DNA of 64,000 nucleotides from positions 40,355,860 to 40,419,859 of the forward strand of contig OZ023274.1 of assembly GCA_964007475.1 (NCBI GenBank), in the 5' to 3' direction. The translations under genes and the position numbers were made by a program. Source of the DNA: Hybos culiciformis. Its lineage: Eukaryota > Arthropoda > Insecta > Diptera > Hybotidae. Below the pieces are notes generated by a model. It saw only the letters and a program-made list of their open reading frames with translations, had not been told where the DNA came from and ran no database searches. Of the stretch, positions 23,101-37,094 are shown in pieces. How positions within the stretch are numbered: the stretch's first letter is position 1; each line of letters begins with the position of its first letter.

Positions 23101-26100
23101 TTTCTTAATAACATCGCATTTACAATTATGTACATTACATATTTAACATTTACACTTATTTAATTATGTACTTAGTACAAATTTACAATATTCTTTATAC
23201 ATATAAATTACTCATATATAGGTAATTTGTTTAAACAATAATTTTTTATTTCTCTATTTCATGAATTTGAAAATACATTCATACTATAAGTATACTACAT
23301 AAAAATTCTTAATTATCTTACTAAATAATTCAAACGTAATTTTGAAAAAAAAAAAGCTTAAATCGCTTTGCTGCTTCGTAATGTAAAAAAAAATTTTTTT
23401 TTTAATTTTCATTTTATACACATTAAGAGAAATTTTTAAAAAATAATTGCTTTATAAAGGTTAATCATTTATACTAATCTTAATGTAAGCAAATAACATG
23501 AAATTACATAAAAGAAAGCTTTCTCAAATAAATTTACACTTAATTGCTTTAAATTTATTCCAAAAGCATAATTCGTTTGTTGATATGAAAAACACCTCAT
23601 GTAAGTGGATACAAGTAAATATAATAATAACAAAATTGTGCAAGCACTTAATTGAGTGATTGAATAAAAACGTAAAAATTCTTATGTACTTATTTAAAAT
23701 AAGCTTCACTGAAGTTTTAATTTTTATTTTTTAATTTTAAATTAATTCAATGAACCAAAATTTTTTTTTATCGATGAACTTAAAAACATTGAAGACTAAA
23801 CTCATACTTTATTATGGCAAATAGATAGCTTATACTAGTTCCCTTTTAGAAAGTACTCAGCTTGAAATATATTTTTATAATGTAAATAAATTAATAAAAT
23901 TAATTTTTATATTTGTAGTTTTTTACTTCTAGAAACGAAGACGCATTCAGTCATTTAGAAATAAACATAATTTCCTTAAAAATTCATCAAAATATTCCGT
24001 ATAGTGTTGTATAAGTAATCTTTAAATTTTTTTTTATTTTTATTATTTCTATTGTAAAGCTGTCAATGTTAAATTCATCAATCAAAATGACAATTGAATG
24101 AGTAAGACGATAAAAATAAAAGAAAAGAAAAACGTACATAATTGTAAATTAAAGATCATGATGATGGGTAAAAAAAAAAAAAATTTACATTTAATTTTTA
24201 TTAACATACAAAAACTATTGTAATTACAAATATGTATAATGGTGTCTGGGAAAAGAGCTCACTCAACATTTATTTTTGCGCTCGAGAAATGCATTTTGTT
24301 TAATTGTTTATCTTCAAATAGGAAATTGGATTAGGTAACTAAATTCGAACTTCGGTGAATATAAGAGGCCTTTTCTTAGTAACATTATACATATCGAATG
24401 ATGACAATTTAATAAATGATGACTAATTAATGATGACAAAAAACTAAAATTTAGGTAAATTTTTAACTTCATAATGTGCGTATTTGTTAAAAATCTAAAT
24501 GTTGAAGTTTTTGAACGGATATTTGTAGACTAGAATTTTTTACGTTTCTCTAAAAAGCTTTTTGAAGAAAATACTTATATCAAGCTATAGACAGACCTAA
24601 CGAGTGCAACATACATGCATCTCTATGTATGTTTGCTATGCTTAAAGTTATGAGCTTACTTATATATTTGTATACGATAATTTTATTAATTTTAAAATTC
24701 TTTAAATTTCTTTTAGAAATCCAAAAAAAAAAAAGGTTTATTAAAATATTTATAAAATAAAAATCTATATTTTTTTTCCTCAAATTAAAAATTATTACAC
24801 ACCACGAAGTGATAAATTAATTTATTTTTTTTTTTTTATATAAAATCAAATTGTCATTGATGAATGTAGCTATACATTCTCGTGATACGCTAAATGTGCG
24901 ATGCGTTGCAAGTTGCAATGTATGTTTAATTAAAATAATATTTTTTAAACCAATCAAAAATTAGAAATAAAATTGCGAAAAATATTTTATAATAAAATGA
25001 AGAACAAGTTTGTTATAAACGCATTTGTTTGTTTTTGTGGGGAAATATCACTTTGATGGCAATTATTAATTAAAATACATTTTTCAACTATGTATCTACT
25101 AAGCATTCGTTATTTAAAAATCAACAACTAGGTAGCCAGAATAAAAGTTTTTTTTTCCTATTTTTTAATACATACAATATACTACAAATTAATTTTGACA
25201 ACTTTTTAATGTGCAATACATATTTCATTACATTCATTATTTCTTTCTTTTTTTTTTTTTCGTATTTTTGGAAAAAAAATAATAATAATAACATTTTCCC
25301 AATATGTTTACTTTCATCGTCGGTATACGGATAATAATATATTTATATGTTAAAATGTTTACGTTGTCTGCATATATGTATATTTAAATTGTAGATTTGT
25401 TTACATTTTGCGGGTGAAGTCAGCGGTGGCAACACAAAGTAAACAATAAATGTTTATGAAAATGTAAATAAAATATATACATTTACATCGGATAATAAAA
25501 ATTTTGTTAATTGCGGTTAATCTTAAATAAAATTTAACTATATAAATACAGCAAAGTTCTTGACATAAAAATTAAGTAAATTTTTATATTGAATTAAAAT
25601 AATATTTTTTTTTATTAATTAATTTAAATATATTCTTTAAGTTTATTCTTTTTTTGAAATAATGTAATTATGCTGGATATTCAGTAATGTCAGCAGACAT
25701 GAAAATATAAGTAAAAATGGTATAAAAGATTAAGAAAACCAAAACTAATATGATTGATGAAGATATAATATCAGTAAAGGTCTTATTATCCATCAGACAG
25801 TTGATAACAGATAAAGTTTCGACTTTAAGTAAAAACAAAAAAAAAAGATAACAAAAGCAAAAAATGATTAAGATAAGCTTATTTCTAAACGACTGACCGG
25901 AAATACAACACTTCTAAATTCGAAGAAAGTTGGTTACAGAATATTTGAAAATAGTGTACTTCTTGTTGTCGTTTGAAAACAAGATTAATTTATATCTCAA
26001 TTTAAAAAGTGAATAACAGGTTTATTCTATATGATGAAGGAAAAACACTGTTCAGTATTTCCATCAATTGTTGCTCAAAAACAATTCTAGAAAGCCTAAA

Positions 26101-29100
26101 ACATGATTCAGAGCAATAAATATGAATGTACATATAAAATTTTTATAATATAATATTTAATTCTTTATTAAAAAATTAGTTCTTTATTTTCCTTGAATAA
26201 AAATGAAATTTAATTTCGTAATCACATTGAACACGATAACATTTTCTGACCTTTTCACTATCACATTAATTCTCTCTATATATGATGATGTTCTCTGGAC
26301 AGAAATAAATATACTTTCATACATAAAATGTTTTATTATTGAATTTCAGATTTTAAGTAGAATTATAATAATATGTATTTGCTTATATTAATCGACGGTG
26401 AATTTTAATGTGAACGTAATTGTTTTTCTGTGATAAAATGAACTTTTGAATGACACCGATTATTATATTAATGCTTAGCAACTTAACACAAAATACGACC
26501 TGAACCGTCGGCGACTGCAGAAATAATGTGTTTAATTAAAACTTTGATCTTATTGAAAATTATTAGCAGAAAATATTTTTTTAAAAGACCAATTTGAACT
26601 TCAACATCGACAATAGTATTATTTTAATTTTCAACTGCTGCTATCAGTAAAAAGTAAATAAATTTTAATTTGAATTTATCTCGTTAAGTTTTATATAAAA
26701 AAAAATACATTTCGATTTTGCTGTATTAAAATGGGATTTATTATGCTTTGTATTTATATAGATAGTATTTGTAAAAGATTTTTAAAAATAAATACATATT
26801 TATATTGGAAAAGAAAATTTAAATTTGTTATTAAATAAAAATCTTGAAAAAATTATAAATAAATAAATTATGATGATGATGAGATAAATAATAGAAATGA
26901 TAAAATTTTAGAATTATTCATTCAAAAATTATCTATAAATGTTTTTAAACTATAATGAAGAAATCCATAAATCCAAATTAAAAACAAATTTGAGTTTATT
27001 TTATATAAATTGCGGTGGGAAAAAACAAATATATACAATTTCATATTAATTAATTTATAATCATTATTTTTTACTAAAATTTATTTAGTAAACTTATAAA
27101 AATATATTTCAACCCTTGATAAACTTTAAAGTTTAACAAAATCTTTATTTATAGATTTCTCCATTATTTTTAATTAAAATTTTATTAATATTGTAATTTA
27201 ATTTATTTTAAAATTTTGAAAATAATGACGTAAAGCCATCAATTACTATAAATTGGGAAATAGTATAAGAAAATCTGATCGAATAAATATTTTCATCTGG
27301 AGCGTGCGTGCATGTAGTTAGAGTAACAAATATTAATATTCGGAACTAATTTTCTTTAAAATATATTATTTTTTCAACTATTTATCGTACAAAATGATTA
27401 TTTGGGCCTTATCTTGACATTTCATTCGCATTCTCAAAACTTATAGAGTTAAAATATTTGCAATATAACCTAACTAAGGACTATGTTTTTTTTTCCCACG
27501 TCTGACATAAAATATATTCGATATATAGATATTTTCTATCATAATATAGATATTATGTTGGGATATAAAAATACATTATTGATGGAAAAGAAAAGTTTAT
27601 GAAATCAAGCAGTAAGAGTAAAAATTTTATTTTCTAGCAAATTATAAAGAAACAACAAAAAGTTAGAGAAACAACACTTAAAATAATTAAGTAAAAACAA
27701 AAATAACTGCAATGATTTTTTTTTATTATTTATTTTTATTTATTTATACATTTGTAATATATACTACATAATATTTTTTTTGTCCATTGAATTTCTGACC
27801 CAGTTCGATTTTATTATTTTTTCAATTGGAGCCTTTTTTTTATGACAAACAAAGTATATTCTCAGAAAAACATTCAATTTAAAATTGCATTGAAAAAAGT
27901 TTTTTTTTTTTTAGCATTTCCGGGTTTAAATAATACTTATTTTTTTTTTATAATTTTGTTGCAGCCAGCAGCTTCAAAATGCTTTCGAATCACTTTTAAT
28001 TAACAAAAAGACACTTAAATATTATCAATAAAAATTATTATATGAAAAAAAAAAGAAAACACAAAAACTTTATTACAAAATAAAATATGTTATTTTTGAT
28101 TGTTTATAAAACTTCTCGAAAACATGACAGTAATATGAACAACATTATTATTGCCCTTTTGCTTCAACAATTATTGAAAATCAACATAACGTCGGTAATA
28201 AAAAAAAAAAAAAAAAATTATTAACATCTTCTTTTTGGAATTTATAGAATTTGAGCCTACGAGCTACGAAAACGCTTACAACGTCTAATCCAACAGTAAT
28301 ATAAGAATCATTAAAAGAATGAAACTATTTCATTAGACACTATAGATTATTTATGCAAAATTTTGTAAAATAAACAAATTCAGAATTTAAATATGAAAAA
28401 AATAACAAAAGTGACACTCTTTACCCATTTATACAGTATCCAGTAAAACACTTTTATTACTGTAACCAAGGATTCTCAAAACTTGCATGCATTACTTGGG
28501 TTCATTACTGTTTACCGCAAATTTTGAAATCATAACTTGACTGTTAGATGTATAAAGCCTTACCCTTTAAATATATAAATTTATATATTTTTTTAAGCTT
28601 TATTTGGGTCGCAATAAAAAATTCAATAATTTTATTCTGTTTATTTTTGTTTCACTTTTAACATACTACTTATATATTATCGTATATTTATTTAATGCGA
28701 TTTGCTTAATATTCCGTAAAAATAATAAAAAAAAAAAAAATTTATGAATTTATAAGTTTTCTTTCAATATGTTATTAATGTATGTATTGTATAGTATTTG
28801 CAGCATAAATAAACATAAAAAATATATTCTTGAACTTTTGAATAATTTTTTTTTTGTTATTTAGGTATATGGGTTTTAAGAACTTTCAACATGTTGTGTA
28901 TATATTTAAAGAAAAATATAATTATAATAGAATTAAACTCATGTTAAGTGGTCAATATGGTAATTTAACGATTATTATGTATTTATCAATATCAAATTAC
29001 ATAAACAATATTATATTACAAAATAAAATTAAATATTTAGTTAAGAAACTGATTTAATTGTTGAATAATTTGTTGTTTTTTTTTTTAACTACAAAGAGGA

Positions 29101-30035
29101 TAACGAAAATTTAGAAATAATAATAAGACCGTAATTTATGTATATACATTTATGATCCTAGTTTTCAAAAATTAAGTTATCCCGACTTAATATAAATGTA
29201 ATATTGAAAGTTTAATGATCTAGCCATAAATATTATATACGCACAACAATTACATTGAAGTGTCTATTGATGTTTAGAAAAAAAAATGTCAACAGTAGAT
29301 ATCAAGATTTTATAAAATTTTAATTGATTTTCCTTAAATTTATTTATTTTTTTTTTTTATTATTGTATTGTACAATTCTAATGAAATTATAATAATTATA
29401 TTATATCATGCAAAACTTATAAATGCCACATATATTGAAACTTTAACAATCACATAATGATCAAATAACTAGTTTGAAATATGTTTTAATGTATTAAATT
29501 ATGTGGTTTCGATGGAATCAACGAAAAATATTTTTCAAAGAATGGCATCTGAATCGATTCCAATAATAATAATGATAAAATTTAAATAAAATTATATTTA
29601 CATTGATTGCATAAAATGTTTTCTTTTAACTATTATTATTATTATTGGTAAATTTTCTATATATAAGTATTTACATTATAATTGAATGGAATTTATATTA
29701 TAAACAAAATTTTGTGACAAATTAAACTCTATTGAAAATAATTGAAAATTGTTTTATAATGAAAATTTTAATGAGTTCTAAAAAAATTTTTTATCGAAAC
29801 TTTTTTTTAACCACTATTGTTAGAATAATTTTTTGTTTCGAAATATTTCAAAAAATAAAAAAGTTTTGTTAAAAATTAAGTACAAAATCAAATATGCTTG
29901 TGCAACAAGAAGTACATTGTAATAAACCAACTTTTCCCATAGACACTTCAATATGTCTGAAAAATAAAAGCAAACAATTTGAATAATTGTATTTTTTTTT
30001 AGAATCTCGAAATTATTAATGCTATAATAAAAATT
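20101..30035. other. AT-rich non-coding stretch, no gene seen
   Basis: No open frame with domain character was found on either strand. A 26-bp tandem duplication at 21203-21255 is listed separately. A short frame at 22858-22920 (MKPNNKQQSMMHKF...) has slightly less biased composition but lacks consensus splice ends. I interpret the stretch as intron between ratchet sites 1 and 2. Confidence 0.55.
21203..21255. repeat. 26-bp tandem duplication
   Basis: The unit caaatagctgattattgt occurs at 21208 and again at 21234 with a period of 26 bp, preceded in both by aacg and differing at a few bases. It is a simple local duplication with no assigned role. Confidence 0.8.
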
Positions 30036-30045
30036 AATTATTAAT

Positions 30046-30075
30046 TTTTTGTTTTTTTTTTCTTTTTAGGTGAGT
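30046..30075 (+). promoter_or_regulatory. Putative recursive splice (ratchet) site 2, zero-length exon
   Basis: A long T-rich tract (ttttttgttttttttttc) leads to TTTTTAG at 30063-30069, immediately followed by GTGAGT at 30070-30075. As at 3289/3290, a strong acceptor abuts a strong donor on the plus strand with no exon between. It lies about 26.8 kb after site 1 and about 25.7 kb before the first visible plus-strand exon, which are plausible sub-intron sizes. The alternative is coincidence, since T runs followed by TAG are common here. The consensus GTGAGT directly after one is much rarer. Confidence 0.5.
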
Positions 30076-33000
30076 AAATCAAAATGGGCTAATCGAAGGA
30101 CCAATAAGGTTTTTCAAAAAAAAACGTTGGACAAGTATTGTATAATTTTCTATACTAAAACTACCATAAAATGAAAAATGATTAAAATATATTTAACAAA
30201 CAGGAAGGCCAATACAAATATCCGGTTTTAAAATAAATATCCTGTGAATTTTTATTTATTTATTTATTTTTTTTTACTGAAGTTATTAAACTAGGATAAA
30301 AACAAAATTTTTTTCATAACCCCAAAAAAAAAAAGGATATTTAATATTTTTTTTTTTGTTAGTATTCCAAACTCAATGTCTAGTTTGGTCTTGAAAAAAA
30401 AAATTCGTAATTTTTGCCTTTGATAAAAAGAATAAAACCATCGTTAAAACCTTAATTTTTAAAACTGCAAATATTTTTTGGGTGTTACTTAAACATTTAT
30501 TCGTGTGGAGGAGAAAAAATGTTTCCAAATGTCATATTTTAAAAATCAACACATTTATTTTTCAAAATTTTTTTCCATCAAGTAAATAAGGTTTAAAAAA
30601 TATTAAAGTTCAGAAAATTCTAACTATAAATAAGAGTGTTGGCCACCAGTGTGCAGTACTTAAAAATTGAGCAAATATCATTTGTTTCAATGAATTGATG
30701 TAAAATTCTTTCTAAAAAATATTTTATTTCAAAACAAATTAGTGTACAAAACAAGAAATTAAATAAATAAACTTGTCAAAATATATATATTTCGGTATAT
30801 ATGTTAGAAAATTAAGTTCTATGCCTTAAGTTCAATTAAAATAAAAACATTTTAAAACATTTTTATTACAACAAGACTCAATGATAGTTATAATTTTTCC
30901 CAAGAAACAAAGCTTTTGAAATTTTAATGTTTATTATATGAAATTTTGTTTGTTTTTTCTTTAGGTATATTTTAATGTTTTTTTTTCTAAGGTTAGATAT
31001 TTTCCCTTCTATACCTTCTGTTTGCCAAAAAAAAACAATTTTCACTTATTTTCAGAATATTATACATAAAATTTTTGAAAATTATATAAAATAAAATTGA
31101 TCTAAATAAAAATGTCCATTTTAATTAATAAAAAAATCTATTTAGGAAAATTTCAATTAAAAATTCAAAACATGCTTTTTTTTTCTCTTGTTGTGTTCTA
31201 TTCAAAGAAATAAATAAAACCTTTTTCTTTTGCTTAAAAAGCCTAAAATATAAAAATTTTTCCTTCATTTATTCTCTTTAGAATTTTTTTTCATGTACCT
31301 ACATTAAAATAAGTCTCTATTCAGATGGAAAGTTTTTTTAACTTGTTTTCTTCTTATTTTTTTTCTTCCTCCTACTGATTGTTATTGTTATTTACACAAT
31401 TATCATAATTTTAAGATTTCTAGTTAAGATTTCTATTATTAATAAAAATAAAATGTCATAAAATCTTCATCAAACTTAGTTTTATTTATAAAAATGTCAA
31501 ATTAAAGAAAAAATTGATTGAAAAAGTAGATAGATTTAATTTAACTTTGTATGGACTGGACGATAATATGTAACAGCACTATTTTCACGACTTTCAAATA
31601 CAATTTTTGACACTTTTCTTCAAAAATCAAAAAATCACCTACTAAAAAAATTTTGTACATTCAATTGCCTTTCAACTATCATATTACAAGCATGATTAGT
31701 CATTCAAAAGCTTAAAATGTAGAATTAAGCTTAAAAAAAAAGAAAAAAAGTTGTATCAAGTGTCCTGTCCGTTTATGATCAAAAATTTTAGAAAAAAAAA
31801 AATGTTGAAAAAAAAAAAATGAAAAACGAGCTATTCTTTTCAAAATATATTTAATATATTTAAATATATTAAATATTAAATATATTAAATAAATTTAAAT
31901 GAAGGACAAGATAACAAAATGTTGTCTACAACTGTGATTTATTGTCTTGATAGCTGATATCTATAATGCCGTTGACAATATTTGAACTATATATTTTCGA
32001 AAAAAACGAAATAATTTTTGTTACAAAATAGACCTGAAATCATTCAATCATTGAAAAATAAAATAATATAATTTTTTTTCTTATACACTAATAATTGAAA
32101 AATTAAACAAAAAGAAAATAATTTAATTATTATATTTTCTGTTATACACATATTTATTTTTATTTCTCAATTTAAAAAAAGGAAATTATAGATACATATA
32201 CATATATATGCTTGAATATATAAATTTTCCTTTATAAACATATATAATAAAAATGAAAATTGAATTAAATGAAAAAAAAAAAATTAAAATTCTTTTTATT
32301 TCCCCAAAGAAATAAACAAATTTTAAATTTATATTCAGGAAAAAAAATTAATGAAAACAAAACTCTAAAATACTTTATTCAATTTTCAATTTATCGCTCA
32401 AACTGAATTAAAAAAAAACAAAAAATAAATAAATAAAGATTGTTTTCAAACGGAAAAAGGATATTTCCCAAACATTTTTGTTTTATTTATTTTTCTCAAT
32501 TCTTTTTTCCGTAATTTTCTTTTTTTAGACCTAAATCCAAATACATAAGAACCTCAAAGGCGAAAACGAACAAAAAAAAAAGGATTAAAAATATTTTTAG
32601 AAATTTAATTTCACTATGACGAAGTAAAATAAATAAAAAAAAAAAATTCTAATCAGATTTTCAATAAAATTATCTTCTAATTGAATTAAATTAATTAATT
32701 TGGCCTCAATTAATAAAATTAGGAAGTAATTTTAATAAATATGGACTCCCTTTTTTTTTTTAATAAATATCATAGTTTAACTGTTTTAGTATCTCTTTTT
32801 TGACTTTGATATTAAAGCATCAAGGATTTTTGAAAAAAAAAAAACTTTATTCATTAATTTGGGAAAATTTAGGAAAACTCATCTATTTGTGAAAAATTCG
32901 TTAAAAAACAATTAAATTTTTATAATTCGCAAATATGGTTTAAGCTGCTAACTTCAAAATTTTACTTATTAGTTCAAATATTTACTTTCTATACTGGAAA

Positions 33001-36000
33001 AGAAAATGATTAAACATGTTAGGAAACTTACATACACAGAATAATTTTTTCCCCCTATTATTTAAGTTTAAAGCTAAACTATCTGAATTTGTAACTTTAC
33101 TGTTTTGGGATATGTTTACTCATTGTCACACTTCATAAGCCTAAATCAAGTCGGAATTGAAATGAATCTCCTAGAGAGTAAAGATTGGTTTCTAAAAAAG
33201 TTAAAGCTGTAGTGAAAAATTCTTTAATTATTCATGTAAAATTAAATTTAAAAATCATAAATCATAATCGCATTATTTTGTCTTCTTTATAGATATAGGT
33301 ACAGAAAAATATAATTAATTTGTACATTATTTTCTAAGACTGTGTATTTTAGAAGCTTATTATTATGAAAAAAAATTTAATATAATGTTCTTAATTTCAT
33401 TATTTCTCCTACAAAATGCCACATAAATGTTTTCCTACAAAAAAAAAACGACATAACTTTATACATAAATATCTAAACATTATATATGTATTATTTACTT
33501 GATTTTAATTACATTTTTATGTTTGTTTTTGGTTTTTTTTTTAACATTTTTTTTATTCCTCAAATTACATAAATTTTTTGTTTCCCTCTGTTTAACTATA
33601 TCATAAAAGATAGTATTTAACTCGGTATTTAATCATTTTTATGTTCTGCCCATGTTCTAACATACACAAATATGTTTTTATAAGCAATTTTTCCTGCACA
33701 TAATGTTCATTCCTTTCCAGAGCTTCATATTTTCCTATTTTTTAATATTTTCTTTTATTCATTCGTATAATTTTCTTATGAATTTATTAAAGGTAATTTC
33801 ATTACAATATTTTTTGGAATTTTTCCAATTTTTTCAATGTATTAAATAATAGACAGCTTTTGATATTTACTGAAGCAAATTTGTTAAAAGAGCCATTTGG
33901 GTATTCATAAATCCAAATTAGTTAATTAATAAGCAAGAAAAATTGTTAGTTTTAAATTTAAAATCAAATTTATCTGATGGCGATAGAACCAAAAATGTAT
34001 TCTATGTACATCAGTTATAATTTTCTTCTTTCTTTCTTCTCAATACTTCAACCATTCTTAGACGATGATATTGCTATAAAGTATGCTTACATCTTTTTTT
34101 TTCTATTATGTATTATTATTATTATCCTTTTAAGGAATTTTATATGCTATCATTATTGTTCTTCAAAAATGAATTATTTTAGTGTTAATTAATTTTTTCT
34201 TCCTTTTCATTTTATTTAATGCATTATATATAATTTAATAAATGATTGAACATTTTAATAATAGAGTATAAGTTTGCCTTAAAGATGGAAATTATTTTCC
34301 TGTTTGCAGATAAGAATTTTGTAATTAAGATTTATTTTAATGATAACTATTATTTCTTTTCATAAATATATATTTAGATATATAATATTAATATACAATA
34401 TACATAGATATATATTAATTATTAAGTATTATTATTATTTAAAATTATGATTATTGTTTGTGTTAAAAACCTATTTTACTTCTCCTCAAATCCCATCAAA
34501 TTTATCTAGATACATAAAAAAAAAAAATTATGATCGATGAGCAATCAAAATCAATTTATGAATTATTTTAAATTTAATTGATTATAAAAAATAAAATTTT
34601 AAATTCAATTTGAGAACATTGTTCCTATAGTATCCTTTTTCCAAGTTTTAGTACATTGTGTTTGTTTATATATAATCTTCTACATTATTTTTATCTTTCA
34701 TTTAGTGCACGAAATAGTATCAAAAGAAACAGTATTATATAATTTAATCTATTCTACCAAAGTCAAAAATAACAAAAAGAAAATATATATATTTTTAGAG
34801 AAAATTCTACTGTTTCCTAGAAATAAGAAATGGATTTATTTTTAGTAAGAAAAAAAAAAAAATTCTCAGAATTCTTTATTACTACCCAATACAAAATTCT
34901 GTGAAATATTATTTATAAAATTCTTTTCTGATCCGAATGTATGTAAATGTGACCCAAATTTTAATATTTTTTAAAAGTTAAATTTTTTATCAAAATCTTC
35001 TAATATTAAATCCTTTCAATTTTTTAGCTTTTATGTTATGCTGGAAAACTTTTAAATTTATATACGTGAATTTTATAGATTGGTTTATTTTTTTTTTTTT
35101 TTTGTTTTTATTTTTTACATTTTAAATTTATGTGTCTTCATTTTTGTTTATCTTTTATATTTAAGAAAGAAAAAAAAAACATGTATTTTTTACATAATGC
35201 AATTTTATTTATGAAACTTTTTTTGTTTTCTAAAATAAATCAAAAATGTTATTTTAAATTTTTTTTTAAAAGTTTCTTATTTTTAAACACCTCCAAACTA
35301 AAATACAAAAAAAATTAATAGAAAAGTTTATATTTTGAAATTTCAAACTACTTACATAAATCTGAAACTTTTTGAAAATAATACGAAAGTATTGATATAT
35401 TTTTGACATTTTTATAATGGAAGCTTATAGTTAAAAAAAATTTGTATTCAAGTCTAAAAAATAAAGAAAATTTAAATGCAAAAAGAATAACACATTTATT
35501 GTTGAACAAAATGTTTTTGCATTTTTTCTAAGAATGTCATTTTATAAAACTAGGCTGTCTATAAAGAGATTATCTTAACTATCTATCCACTGACACATAG
35601 TGAATTCAGTATAGATCTAAAATTCAAATTAACTATTTATACAGAATTTTTTTTTTACAAAAATTTTGCTTAAACAAGGGATTCTATATAAATTTGATCT
35701 CTCTTAAAAAGTTTGTTAATGTTTTTTATTACTGCATTTGTATGTATATTCTATGCATAATGTATGTTATTTTGTACATAATAAATAAAAACAAAAGTGC
35801 CAATAAACAAAATGCAATTGTTTTTTATTACTTTTTGGGTGATAAACTCAACAAAGATAATTTTATACCGCACTCACTGAATTTAGCTGAGCTTTACATA
35901 TTATATTATTGTTGAGACAATATAATATTGTGTAACATTATATTATATTTTCCATTCACATAATTTTATATTCCATTCACGTAAGTTTTTATTTGAATAT

Positions 36001-37009
36001 ATTGTGTTTTAATTAAATTACAGATTTTCATTGCTTGGATTTTCTTACTTTTTATCACTGTTTCAAGTTCGGATAAAGCTAACTAATATAAACACACATC
36101 ATAAAATTATCACGTCAGGACTTCAGGAGATCGTTATTTTAATTAGTGTGGTGTATAAGAAAATAATTTTAATCCTTGTCTTAATTGTAAGCAAACCCAT
36201 AAGTTGTTAGAAATAAACTATACATATATACAAAAATATGTATTTAAGCTGTTTTCTTTTAATATTTAATGTAAATTTATATCTAGAATTTCTTCCTTTT
36301 GATTATTCTTTTTTTTTTACTTATTTTTATTTATTTTTTTTTTTTAATTACATTTTCTACAAAATATACAATGGTCACTGCTTCCATAAAACTTTTACCA
36401 ATTTTTCCCTTGGGTTGCTTATTAATTTTTCTTTTTTAATGTGCTTTCATAAAAAAAAAAAGAAAAAGAAAAAACAAACAAATTTATGTAAATCTATGTA
36501 TACATAATTATTCAATTTTATATTAAAAATATTATAGGGATGATAAAAACATAAATTTTTGGTACGAATGAAAAATATCCTTAAGATATTTATATCCTTT
36601 ATCTATTTAATGAATAAAAAAAAAAATTGACTAATTTTGTAACTTATATTATTTACAATATTTTGTAAATACGTTTTTTTTTTTAAAAAGGTTAAAAGTA
36701 AATAAACAGATTTTGAAGTAAATATTAAATTTTAAAAGATCAAAAGTAAAAATTAAAATGATAACTGAAACTGTTAAATTTATTTTCAAAAACACAATAA
36801 TTTTAAAGTAAAAATTAGATAGTAATATTTGTTCCAATAATGTTCAAGCTCGCGATATTAGGCCGCAAGTGGCTCCAACCATAGAATGATTATGATTACT
36901 AAATTTTCAACCTAATTATATTCAAAAAGTTGTATAAAATGCGATTTATAGTTAATGTCAAAGTTCACATTTTGTAATTTAAAAATACCCAAAATCTTAA
37001 AACTAATAC
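30076..37009. other. AT-rich non-coding stretch, no gene seen
   Basis: Only compositionally driven open frames (for example near 33977, 35130, 35694 and 36238) are present. There is an AT palindrome at about 31842-31880, and a near-repeat of ttccattcac at 35951 and 35971. No RNA gene or element end was recognised before the SINE at 37010. Confidence 0.55.
31842..31880. repeat. AT-only palindrome
   Basis: The sequence around 31845-31880 alternates aatatattta and taaatatatt, so the two halves are reverse complements about a TTTAAA centre, extended by further tattaaat repeats to 31891. It could extrude as a hairpin or reflect slippage in AT-rich DNA. No coding or element context was seen. Confidence 0.6.
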
Positions 37010-37094
37010 AAATTCTATCCCGATGTGGCAATTGAACATACGACTGACTGGGCCCGTGGAATAATGATAATACCACTATACATCATGACGGTCG
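37010..37094 (-). mobile_element. tRNA-derived SINE, copy 3 (diverged)
   Basis: On the minus strand it reads ACCGTCATGATGTATAGTGG at the head, then GTATTATCATTATTCCA as in copy 1, a decayed B box region (TATGTTCAATTGCCACATCG), and the body AGAATTTGTATTAGTTTT. It is the oldest of the three copies by the number of changes. It may extend to about 36960. Confidence 0.7.

Noticed and set aside
28846..28870. T tract plus TTTAG directly followed by GTATAT
   Set aside because: Resembles a ratchet site, but the donor half is weak (GTATAT) and such TTTAGGTAT strings recur in the window (also at 30964 and 5920).
30940..30970. TTTTTTCTTTAG followed by GTATAT
   Set aside because: Good acceptor but weak donor; it lies only about 0.9 kb from the better candidate at 30069/30070.
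36238..36507. 89-residue plus-strand open frame with Phe/Tyr-rich start and Lys-run end
   Set aside because: Composition is explained by T and A runs; it lacks coding character.
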